Source: Bursaphelenchus xylophilus (taxonomy: Eukaryota; Nematoda; Chromadorea; Rhabditida; Aphelenchoididae). Taken from it: 64,000 bases of DNA. Within the stretch, counting starts at the first letter, position 1; every line of letters begins with the position of its first letter. The stretch covers positions 11,713,501 through 11,777,500 of the forward strand of contig CAJFCV020000005.1 in assembly GCA_904066235.2 (NCBI GenBank). The letters are read 5' to 3'. The notes under the pieces are model-generated. The model was not told the origin of the DNA. It did no database searches and saw only the letters and a list, made by a program, of their open reading frames with translations. The position numbers and the translations under genes are program-made. Positions 54,684 through 64,000 of the stretch are shown piece by piece.

Positions 54684-54839
54684 GATCAGTCTGTCTGGAA
54701 AATAATGAGCACAATGTCGCTACGCCGGTCGGGTCGCTGAAGTGGAAACAATTTGATTTTGCCACGACACTATTCATTTTTTCGCCTGTGATACGACTTT
54801 CGATGCGACAGAGTGCTCATTATTTTCCCGACAGACTGA
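54684..54839. repeat. Family A element
   Basis: Complete copy: ATCAGTCTGTCTGGAAAATA to CATTATTTTCCCGACAGACT. Confidence 0.8.
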
Positions 54840-55297
54840 AAAATGTGCCCTGAATAGGTCACGTCTGTCAAATCGGCAAAAATTCCGCGCATCGCAACCC
54901 GATAAATTTCCATTTTCTCTGGATCGGCACTTCAAGTTTGACTCTCCCTCCTTTCCAAACTCCCCAAAGTCCCATCCCTCCCACATAATTAGTCGTTTTA
55001 TGATAGTCTGATTACTCGCACTGAAGCCCCAAAATGGGAGAGCCCTTCGCTTCAAGAACCCCATTCAAAAATTAATCAAGAAAACACTAATGAGATGGGC
55101 TCGGGAAGCGAACTGAAATTGAGCGAAATCTTTGGGGATAAGTTCTCTTCGAATTGGAATTAAGTTAGTCAGACGGGTTGGGGAAAGCGCTGACAACAGC
55201 TGCGGTCGGAACGCCGGCGGGCAATGGGATTGGTAGAGTGGGTACGGTGGATGGTTTCGTTGGAATTTTGGAGTTTTTATATCACAGAGTTGCACGT

Positions 55298-55443
55298 ATC
55301 ATTCTGTCGGGAAAATAATGAGCATAATATCGCGGCGCCGATTGTGTCGCTGAAGTGAAAAGCAATTTGGTTTTGCCGCGACACAATTTCATTTTCTTAG
55401 CGGCGATGCCGCTAAGGAATCACTATTTTCCGGACAGACTGAT
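55298..55443. repeat. Family A element
   Basis: ATCATTCTGTCGGGAAAATA to CACTATTTTCCGGACAGACT. Confidence 0.8.
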
Positions 55444-55607
55444 ATGCTTGCAAAACCTCAACAACTTTTTTTCTGGCGATGAGTCCACTCAGCAACTCGT
55501 CAATTTTTCTTTGGGCAAGGCTCGACAGAAAACGTCCAATTTTTGACATTTTTTCGCCTCAAAAATCTCAAGTTTTTGCCAACTGGGGTGAGAAATCTAG
55601 CAAGCAT

Positions 55608-55761
55608 ATCGGTCTGTCGGAAAAATAATGTGCACTCCATTCCATGGAAAATCGCAGCGCCGCCGAGAAAATAAATTTTGTCGCGGCAAATTAAATCGGT
55701 TTCACTTCAGCGACGCGATCTGCGCAGCGACATTGTGTTCATTATTTTCCCGACAGACTAG
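55608..55761. repeat. Family A element
   Basis: ATCGGTCTGTCGGAAAAATA to CATTATTTTCCCGACAGACT. Confidence 0.8.
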
Positions 55762-56235
55762 TAGAAAAAATTACAATTTTTGTTTTGCCCAATTTTATCA
55801 GAATCCATGGCAATTATTTGACCGTTTCATCCGACAAACTCGCCCTCCCTTTCCCCAAACCCCCTCTCGAAATCCATCATCGGCGGATTGCATAAAGGTG
55901 CGAACCTGCACTCCAATTATCGCACTCAAAAGTGCAAATTACTGGAGTGCCCACAAGAAGCCTCATTTCCGCTCCGGCAACCCGCGACGATGTTTTCGGT
56001 CAGCGAGCAAGTGATTGGCAAAGATTAATTCGCTAATTAGCCCAGGTATTCTGCGGCTAATCAGATAAGGCAGAGCGGAGTGTCGCCGGCGAACCCTCCG
56101 CGACGACGGTGGGCTCTTTTTTTAGAGATTTTGCAGACATCCTGGGTCATTTTTGATTTCGAGGGCGTCGGGGTTGCGCAATTTCGAGTTTTTTTTTATT
56201 GGGGATTTGTTAGGAGTGCGATTTATTAGGATTTT

Positions 56236-56710
56236 CATAAAGTGCATGGACATTTGCCGCCCGCACTGTGCACAAAAAACGTCCCATTTTGCACCGTGCA
56301 TTCCAGTTTTGTGTGGTTTTCGCATTGTGCAGCGAAATATCGCTGCGACAAAAGCAAGTTTCAACTTTTGTCGCTCGGCGGCGCCAGGAATTTGCACAGT
56401 GCAAACGGCAATTTTTTAGGATTGCACTGTGCAAAAAGAGAAAACGCACTGTGCGTTAGCGACAAGCGTGGGAAAAATTCAAAATGCACTGTGCGTTAGC
56501 GACATGTGTGGGAAAAAATTCAAAATGCACTGTGCGTTAGCGACAAGCGTGGGAAGCATTCAAAACGCACTGTGCAAAAGAGAAAATGCACTGTGCGTTA
56601 GTGACATGTGTGGGGAAAAGTTCAAAATGCACTGTGCGTTGGCGACAAGCGTGGGAAAGTCAAAACGCATGTGCAAAAGCGAAAAAATGTCCATGCACTT
56701 TATGAAAATA
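56236..56710. repeat. Family E element with tandem array
   Basis: Outer ends TTTTCATAAAGTGCATGGAC and GTCCATGCACTTTATGAAAA are perfect inverses. From 56430 to 56680 a unit of about 57 nt (AAAATGCACTGTGCGTTAGC, GACAAGCGTGGGAAAAATTC) is repeated about five times. Confidence 0.85.
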
Positions 56711-57029
56711 CTAATAGAAACTAATAAAATCCGCCCTGTCAGCTTTACCTTTCAATTCTTTTATTTTTTATTTTTCTGTTACTCAAATCTGTTCCAATTC
56801 CCCGTTTACCTCCTTATTCTCGCCACTTTACCTCCATTCTTCCCCGATTCCCTCGCAAAAACAGATAGATACAAATAGACATCAATAAAAACGGAACCGT
56901 CCCCTCGAACAGTTTTATGGACTTGAGATAAGGATCTTTCTCACAAGGAAAAGCCCTAAAATGAGTCGAGAACTCAAAAAAACCTTGTTTCTCGCGGATT
57001 TTTTTTTTATTTTTTTATCTTTGTTAATT

Positions 57030-57176
57030 TCAGTCTGTCGGGAAAATAATGAACAAAGTTTCGCTACGCCAATCGCGTGGCTGAAGAAATTTGATTTTGC
57101 CGCGGCACAGTTCATTTTCTCGTCGGCGGTACGATTTTCGATGCGACCGAGTGCCCATTATTTTCCCGACAGACTC
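57030..57176. repeat. Family A element
   Basis: TCAGTCTGTCGGGAAAATAA to CATTATTTTCCCGACAGACT; complete. Confidence 0.8.
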
Positions 57177-57734
57177 GCAGCGCCTTTTTTAAGGTACCGA
57201 AAAAAGCAGCTTTTCCAAAACTTTTATTTCCCTCTCATATGTCTTCTCAACACATCTTCAATTATTTTTTTATGCAGATGCTGACATCTGCATACATAAA
57301 AATAATAATAAAACCGGGCCGAGGCTTTTATAACGCGACTTCCGCGGCTTCGTAAAACAATTTGTGGCCTTTGATTGATCCGCCCATTTTTTATTGGGCT
57401 AAGAAATTCCCGTGGAGCAGCTTCTTTTTGCCTGGCTAATTTTTTTGCTGCCTTGGAAACTTTCCTACAGAAGGAAGCTTTTATTAATAGTTTTTTTTCC
57501 AATCATTGCCTAAATTTTCGATTCCCCATTTTTTCCTGGAAATGCCTTCAAGATACCCTTGAAGGTTATGCGATCGGCAAACAATGGGATTTATGTAAAA
57601 TGTGCCAAATTGCCTGCGTTTTTGGATAACGCAATGTAATTACGGTGTTACCTGCTGCGCAACGCGACAAGGGTTCAATGCAAAACAAAAAAAACGTTTT
57701 TGATTTTTTCTGGACGGTTTCATTTATTAGCGTT

Positions 57735-58059
57735 TTCATAAAGTCCATGAAAAATTTGCTCGCGCACAGTTCATTTTGAACTTCTTCCCATGCTTGTCGC
57801 CAACGCACAGTGGATTTTATCTTTTTGCACAGTGTAAGCCTCAAGAAAAGCCGCTTGAACTGCGCAAATTCAGCGACGTCGTTGAAACCTGCGTATGTAG
57901 CAGCGATATTTTGAAATTCATAGTGCAAAACGGGGCGTTCTTTGTGCATAATGAGTAAAATTTTGCAGTGCCAATCGCGCCGCGACACAATTAATTTTCT
58001 CGGCGTGGTTGCGGTTTTCGATGCGACAGAGCGCTCAATATTTTCCCGACGGACTGATA
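57735..58059. repeat. Family E left part joined to family A right half
   Basis: 57735-57935 starts TTTTCATAAAGTCCATGAAA and holds GCACAGT modules. 57962-58059 is a family A right half ending AATATTTTCCCGACGGACTG. Confidence 0.7.
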
Positions 58060-59027
58060 TGGTATATATTTACAAGCATAATTTTCTTGAACAGGACCTT
58101 ATTTTAGGTCCGGAGTCAATCGGACAGCTAATCGAGGAGAAACGAAAAATGCGAAAACGTTACAGTACACCTACAGTAACCCTAAAATTTGAAATTTGAC
58201 CTGCCCATTTTAATATACGACTAACTACCTATCTATGGTAGGTATTTCACTACCATATATCTCACATCCCTACTATAACACCTTGTTTTTTGCACAGCTA
58301 GCTCGACGCTCTGGCATAACCTGTTTTAAGCAATTTGCAAATTTTTGTACCAATTTGTTAGAGTTTCCTTGTATGATTTCGCTTTTACCACTTCCCTCCT
58401 CCCCTCCCTTCTGCCCTTGTCACCTGTCCATGCAAATTTTCGGGATTAATCCGGCTCAAAGCGAATTCTTTTGCGCTCCCAACAAAACCCCGGTTCTGCG
58501 CTCTCAGCTGCCCATTACTTTTGTACGGGCTTTGATCGGATTATGGTGCGATTTGAAGGGTTATAAAACCGAAAATAGAAGGGGTGTAGTCCCGAGAAAA
58601 AATTGGCAAATTAGGATTTTGGTGGGGGGAAATAAAGGGAAGAGGGAGAAAATTAGTCAAATTTCTGGGAGAAACCGTGGTCTTTCAGCAGATACTAGGC
58701 GCAATTTTAAGATTGTATGGTAACGCCAGTCGGACCAAAACTTTACAAAATCAATTGCAATTTTCATTCCTTATTCTTGGAATTTTCCATCCAACGAAGC
58801 CCTTCTTTAACAAACTTTCCCTAATCCAGCTGTCATCACCAAAAAACCTTTACCCCTCAAAAATCCCCCTTCACAAAAAGCCTTCCGTTATTAACCGTCC
58901 GTGAAATTCGAGACGCATATTACTGCGGGGACAATTCAGAAAAGGGTTTGTCTTAATGAAGTGGTCTTTTGTCCATACCGCGAGGTTCTTGGGGCATCCT
59001 CCATCAAGGGAGCTTATGCTAGGTTTT
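58060..59027. other. Gene-free spacer
   Basis: A 162-codon plus-strand open frame (58235-58723) lacks signals, domains and codon character, so it is not called. Confidence 0.35.
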
Positions 59028-59530
59028 TTTTCAAAAGTGCGTAGTCTTTTTGACGGGAGGTTGCTTTGCACTGTGCATCTCACATTTTACACCGTGCAAT
59101 CGACATATCGCCTCTGGCAAGCCTTTTTAAGCTTCGTTGTCGCAAATTTTGTGTGCGCGACAGACAATTGCACAGTGCGAAATGGTTCGAAATGACCGGT
59201 GAACCATGCAAAACCCCGCAAAATGCACTGTGCGGCGCGACATGTCTACGCACCTTTGAAAAAGCGTACCAGTCTGTCGGGAAAATAATGTGGACTCATC
59301 GCGTCTTGAAATCGTCCACCACGGCTTAGCGACGGCTAGCCGCAGCTAAGATTGGGCGCGGCGAGGAGAGACTTCTTACTGCGACAAGTCCACATTATTT
59401 TCCCGAGAAACCGATAGGCTTTTCAAAAATGCGTAGAATTTCTATCGCTCCGCACAGGGCATTTTGCGGGTTTTCGCATGGTTCACGGGCCATTTCGAAC
59501 CACTTCGCACTGTGCAATTGTCTGTGATGG
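59028..59530. repeat. Inverted family E halves around a family A element
   Basis: 59030-59262 (E, ends CAAAAGTGCGTAGTC and CGCACCTTTGAAAAAG), 59270-59416 (complete family A, GTGGACTCATCGCG type), then 59420-59530, which is an inverted copy of 59160-59262 (shared GAACCATGC, ACAATTGCACAGTGCGAA). Confidence 0.8.
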
Positions 59531-59876
59531 TATATTTAGGAAACTTTAATGTCCAATATGGTTTTTGGCTCGTTAGCTTTAATTTTTTTTCTGTAGAGAC
59601 CTTTTTGGACCTACTGGGAAAAATCCGCATATTTTTCAATTTATTGTTTTAGGTTCCCCAACAACAAATCAGACTTCCAAATCCCTCTAATTCATGTAAA
59701 TTTCCCTTTCAAAACACGATCCCCCTCTTGCGATCGTAATTAGAATCGCATATCCGTGATCCCATTCGGATTTTTAATTCGAATAATTCGTGTTTTATGA
59801 CGCGCATGTTCTAACGACGGGTTTTTATGGGAATCCGCGCTAAATTAGAATTGTTTCACTTTTTCGCATTACAGGA

Positions 59877-61988
59877 ATGGAGCCGTCGACGTCGGCCGGC
59901 CTGCACCACACTCCGGACAACATAATTTATTTGATTTTGCGGGAAATGGGACGAACCGATCTGCTCAAATGTAAGCTGATCTCGCGCCGCTTTCAACGCA
60001 TCATTCGCCACAATGCCGCCTTTTTGGCTAGACCGGTGGTTTCGGAGCTGTTGTAAGTTTGACTTTGACTTTTTACTCTTCTATAAAACCCTTTTATCAA
60101 AAAATATTCCAGATTTTAGCAATTTTTAGCTAGATTTTGATAAAAACCAGAAAAAAATTGTTTGAATTTTTTTGCGTATATTTATAAAAATTTTAGCCAG
60201 CGCTTTGCAGAAACCAGCAAGATTATAAAGCCGGAAGTTTGCAAAAATTTGACATAGTTCATAATACTCATCCAAAAACAAATTTTTAGCGTTCAAATGC
60301 GCGAAGCCGAGCTCCGTTCCACAAAAACTGGGAAAGTTGTCAAGACCTCTCGACATCATTGTATTCAGCTTCGCAAAAAAATGCAACATTCCAAAAGTCG
60401 GAAATACCTCAACATAAAGAATGAAGACTTTCTAAACGGGCTGGAAACGGCGCTCAAATCATATTCGATCTCCAAAACCATCACTTTGGATGGGATTGAA
60501 ATCAACGCTCAAGTTTTGAGCGAATTTATCCGGCCAACCTCGGATTTTCGGTAATTTTTATTATTTTTTATGCAAACCATCAGTGCGTCGGGAAAATAAT
60601 GAGCATAATGTCGCATCGAAAATCGCATCGCCACTGAGAAAATTAATCTCATTTTGCCGCGGCAAAATTCATTTTCTCGGTGGCGATGAGATTTTCAATG
60701 CGACATTGCGCTCATTATTTTCCCGACAGATTGAATATGCAAGCTTTTATTAGAGGTTCTATGCGAACTGTAAGTCACGTTAAACCCTTAACATTTTTCT
60801 TTTCAGAAACGTTGAGAACGTAAATTTTGTTTTGGCCTGCTTCAAACAGACCAATCATCTGTTGGAGAGGCTTTTGGAAGGGACCAATTGCCGGAATTTG
60901 AGCTTTGAATTTTGCAGTGATGTCCAGAACGTGATCAATGATACGGTAGGCACATGAAAAAATCGCTTAAATCCTATTCATTTTTGGTTTATTTTTGAAA
61001 ATTTTGCCAAAAAATGAAAAAATTTTTATCAACTTTTTCCCCCAAAACACGTGTTTACTAGGCTCACAACGGCCAAAAAGTTTTCGTATTTTACCCCTCT
61101 CTGATTGCGCAATAAAATCGATGGCAATAAAATCGCCGAATCACCTCGGAATCCCGGCAAAAATCTCGAGTTTTTATTGTTGCTGGGAATTGGGCGGCGA
61201 ATTTGTTTGATCTCCCCGGGTAATCCACTTTTATGACATGTACATACATAAAACTTGTTGAGGGATAATTTGTAGACCCAGAATTTTAAAACTGGGAAAA
61301 TTTTCTTTACTTGGGTTACTGTAATTTTTGGGGCCAAAAAATTTTCAATAATCTCAAAATCAATTCATCACACCTATAATCATTGTAACACAATCTTACA
61401 AAGCCTTTTTTCAGCTGTTTAAATCAATTCAGACCCTCGAAAGCCTCAATATTGTCCTTGCCGAGCCAGTCAGATTGGTTTATCTGACAAATTCAAGTCT
61501 AGATCGATGGACCGATCAAGACGAACTCCCGACCCGAATCAAACTTGATAATTCGACCACTGGCTTCACTGTGGATGGAATTTTCAAGCTGATTCAGGTG
61601 AGACTCATCGAAAATTTTCATATTTTTAACAGTCACCATGTATAACATCAAATTTTTGCAAGTTTTTTTTCAGAAGCTAATCCTGGCCTATCAACAGCAA
61701 AAAATGAAGTCGTCAATCGACTGGTCATTCGGCAGAATAGAAGCTTCTCCAGCAGACCTATTATCCTATATTCAGCGACCTTCAACCCGGCCACCCGGTT
61801 ATAATCTTCGACTACGGGCTGTGCAAGCGAATCATATCCGAGCTTGGGTGGACATAGACTCGAAACAGGGCCCAGTGATCGAATCCACACCTCTGGCCGA
61901 GCTCGAAAAGCTGGCCAGATTTGGATCCGCAGCCAAAACGGAGCACTCCTGTTTAATCACATTTGATGTCATTACTCCAAAAGTATAA
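59877..61988 (+). CDS. F-box protein
   Basis: Exons 59877-60052, 60290-60550, 60807-60945, 61415-61597, 61674-61988, all in phase, 357 residues. Residues about 13-55 form an F-box-like motif (DNIIYLILREMGRTDLLKC KLISRRFQRII), which would bind Skp1 in an SCF ubiquitin ligase. The remainder resembles the poorly conserved substrate-side region of nematode F-box families (LDGIEINAQVLSEFIR, LLERLLEGTNCRNLSFEF, IQTLESLNIVL). ACAG right before GAATGG may be a trans-splice site. Intron 2 holds a near-perfect family A copy. An AATAAA occurs about 80 nt after the stop. Family assignment rests on the F-box only. Confidence 0.85.
60579..60734. repeat. Family A element, near-perfect palindrome
   Basis: In F-box intron 2. 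Over most of its 156 bp the left half (GTCGCATCGAAAATCGCATC, GCCACTGAGAAAAT) is the inverse of the right half, more symmetric than other copies. Confidence 0.85.
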
Positions 61989-62220
61989 GAAACCTAGTCA
62001 ATATCGTATTCCTCCCTCGTATTTCAAAGCTTTTTCGTGTCATATATCAGTGTTGTTTGTAATATTGAATAAAAAATTTGAAAAAAATCAAACTTTGAAA
62101 AATTTACCCAAGAGGACATGAAGGACAATATAATTCCCTCTACAAACGTTCCGGATAGAACTTTATATCGTGAATAATATTTACACGTTAATATACCACT
62201 ATTCAAAACCCCACAGACGT

Positions 62221-63259
62221 CTACAAGAAATTGGGTGAGGAGCTAAAATCCACATCCAATTGATCTTCTTCCGTTTCGCTAAACGAAGGTAATGTTGTAC
62301 TCAACGATGGGCCAAACGCCAACGAAGAGATTGTCGATAAGTCTCCCACGTTCTCCATGGACGTCTCGAGCAAATCGTCTTCGTTTTCCGTTGTAACCAT
62401 CGCTTCAAGTAGATCGAATTTCGAGTTTTGCGAGGAACTTAGTAGATCACAGACTGCTTGGTCTAGATGGGAATTTTCTTGATGAGATCGGATGGCATTG
62501 ATGAGATCGACGGGATTAAGATGTGACTTGTGAGCTGCTTTCGCTTTTTTCTAAACATCAATGTAAAAAAACAAAGTAAAAACTTACAATAGTTTTTTTG
62601 ACACCTCGGACTTTAGTTCGGACTCCCTTTTCTTTCAAGTTCACCAAGACTTCCTTCTGCTTCATTCGCTCCTCGGCTTTGTTCATAAACTCCGTAATCT
62701 TCTCCTTGACTCGCTCTTTAAATTGCTCCAAGCTGACAGCATCTCCCATTAAACGATAAGCCTCTTTTCGATACTCTCCATTTTCGGTTACTCCTAACAT
62801 CATTTTCAAGCTTTCCGCTAGGACATCAATGTTCTCAGCGTGGGTTAGTTCGTCTCCCTCCTCTTCTTCATATTCCTCCTCGTCCTCGGAAAGTTCGGGA
62901 GTCGAGCCTCCGGACGAAAGCAGGTTTGCAGCCTTTTCTTGGCTTTGAAATCCCGAGCATTCTGGTTGAGAAGAAGAAAGAACGGGGATTCGACAAGAAT
63001 CGTCCAAAGACGTTGTTAAAAGACGGTGCACACTGTCGTTGAGGGCTGAAAAACGTTTTACATCATTCTCAACTCGTTATCGGCAAAAGAAATAATTTTT
63101 GCTTTAGTAAACGATCAGCTCTAGTGTAACATCGAAAATAACCCATAACCGCTAATATAGCTTGCTGAAAATCACAAGTTCGCCAGTCATTCTCTTGTAT
63201 TTGTTATCTAAAATCTTCAAAAACAATCAAAAGTCCTTACCTTGTGACTCATTCTCCAT
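62221..63259 (-). CDS. Acidic protein of unknown function
   Basis: Three exons on the minus strand, 63259-63241, 63045-62588, 62550-62221 (phases 1 and 0), 268 residues starting MENESQALNDSVHRLL. Contains an acidic run (SEDEEEYEEEEGDE, about residues 61-75), then a helical charged region about 78-155 (AENIDVLAESLKMMLG, EQFKERVKEKITEFMNKAEE), a basic patch (RTKVRGVKKTIKKAKAAHK) that could be a nuclear localisation signal, and a Ser/Asp/Glu-rich C-terminus. No signal peptide. I do not recognise the family. Possibly a nuclear or chromatin-associated factor (inference only). Confidence 0.75.
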
Positions 63260-63689
63260 GTTTGCTGCTCCAGTTGAACATAATAATATTTTTAGCACTC
63301 TAGATCAACTGAAAATCTGCCTCACAAATGACAAAATACAGTACAAGCTATCGACTTTCACTTTCCAGAACTTTTATCGTGTCTTTCTGAGCGTGCGACA
63401 TAATGCCAGAGTTGCCTGAGCTTCGTGGTGGGACTCAAAATTTTCGGAGCGCAATTGCAATTTCGAGTAAATTGGATACTTTTGTGTAACACAAGCCCTA
63501 GTGAAGCTCAGAAAAGAATTTATTAACATATATAAATTACAAAGGTATTAAAAAATTGAAGAATACATCAACAGTCAGTTATTTATCATTCAAGTATAAT
63601 ATATCATACAAAACTGGTTATATCGAGGTCGAATGGCCCTCAATAGCAAGATTAATGTTCTTCAACGACGCCAAAAATAAACCAAAATG
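63260..63689. other. Intergenic region
   Basis: Between the kinase 3' end and the acidic gene's start; contains the latter's promoter. A short plus-strand open frame has no support. Confidence 0.4.
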
Positions 63690-64000
63690 TCACACGATTT
63701 CCTGTTTGATTGGGCGATAGTGACTTCGGACCCATTCGTGCTCCATGACTTGCCTGAGGGTCAGACGCCTTTCCGGGTCCACCACCAACAACCTGCTGAT
63801 CAAATCGCGGACGGGCTCTGAGAAGGTGGCCGGGAACGAGTATTCGCCTTTCCTGATCAGCCGATAAGTGTCCTGGTCCGTGGCGCTTTCGAACGCCGGT
63901 TTCCCGCAAAGCAGCTCGTAACACAGCACTCCAACCGCCCAATAATCCACTCGTTTGTCGTGAGGATTGGAGCAGACCATCTCTGGAGGAAGGTAGTCGA
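63690..64000 (-). CDS. Aurora-type Ser/Thr kinase, C-terminal part
   Basis: Open at the right edge; 102 residues visible. Reads DYLPPEMV (the APE-type motif of Aurora kinases), VDYWAVGVLCYELLCGKPAFE (subdomain IX with the conserved Asp and Gly), DLISRLLVVDPERRLTLRQV and HEWVRSHY (subdomain XI), then a short tail to the stop. The DYLPPEM and LLVVDPxxRxTLxQVxxHxW patterns fit AIR-1/AIR-2, mitotic kinases of spindle poles or the chromosomal passenger complex. I cannot tell which paralogue from this part. The activation loop and ATP-binding lobe lie outside the window. Confidence 0.88.
   Translation of the reverse strand, partial: DYLPPEMVCSNPHDKRVDYWAVGVLCYELLCGKPAFESATDQDTYRLIRKGEYSFPATFSEPVRDLISRLLVVDPERRLTLRQVMEHEWVRSHYRPIKQEIV

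Noticed and set aside
56430..56690. CRISPR-like spaced repeats
   Set aside because: The 57-nt units are contiguous tandem copies without unique spacers, and the host is a eukaryote.
58235..58723. 162-codon plus-strand ORF
   Set aside because: No motif, low-complexity and Phe/Pro-rich, no supporting splice or promoter signal.

Overview
The window looks like nuclear DNA of a free-living rhabditid (Caenorhabditis-like) nematode. The evidence is small multi-exon genes with TTTTCAG-type acceptors and mostly GTAAG-type donors, introns as short as 36-45 nt, several two-domain ShKT secreted proteins, pepsin-like aspartyl proteases, an F-box gene, and very dense short terminal-inverted-repeat elements. 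Coordinates of spliced genes come from reading frame, splice consensus and intron phase only; no transcript data were used.

Layout. 0.6-3.35 kb (-): fumarylacetoacetase (fah-1-like) running off the left edge. 5.1-5.7 kb (+): intronless two-ShKT protein. 6.7-8.2 and 10.0-11.6 kb (+): two paralogous small membrane proteins of a family I do not recognise (signal peptide, Gly-rich segment, C-x29-C, one membrane segment, NCCxRR motif). 12.25-18.73 kb (-): aspartyl protease with an Asn/Pro/Tyr/Gly repeat tail; its 4.3-kb first intron holds a 3.36-kb palindromic element. 19.8-20.8 kb: ShKT gene broken by a transposable element; 22.06-23.6 kb: its intact tandem copy with a long acidic repeat tail. 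24.0-25.3 kb: decayed Tc1/mariner-like element. 25.8-26.5 kb: another ShKT gene. 27.25-29.37 kb: duplicated repeat block enclosing a truncated UPF1-like helicase fragment. 31.7-34.0 and 37.0-39.2 kb (+): two tandem aspartyl proteases. 39.3-41.4 kb: a second large TTAA-flanked palindrome. 41.7-42.35 and 43.2-44.1 kb (+): two more ShKT genes. 44.8-48.9 kb (-): glycoside hydrolase family 2 (beta-glucuronidase-like) ending in KDEL. 50.6-50.8 kb (-): unidentified small ORF. 52.0-52.1 kb (-): tRNA-Cys. 52.1-59.8 kb: almost only repeats. 59.9-62.0 kb (+): F-box gene. 62.2-63.3 kb (-): unidentified acidic protein. 63.7 kb to the end (-): C-terminal part of an Aurora-type kinase.

The accessory character comes from nested families of inverted-repeat elements, labelled here with working letters: A (ends GTCTGTCGGGAAAATAATG, about 38 whole or partial copies), B (CGCACGTCAAACTGAG), C (GGCAAAAAACGTACC), D (GTGCGACGCTCAGATTTT), E (palindromic GCACTGTGC modules) and F (giant TTAA-flanked palindromes). 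They fill introns and spacers and insert into one another. The gene content suggests secreted or surface functions (ShKT proteins, proteases, small membrane proteins) interleaved with a few conserved housekeeping genes at both edges; no operon-like cooperation is evident.
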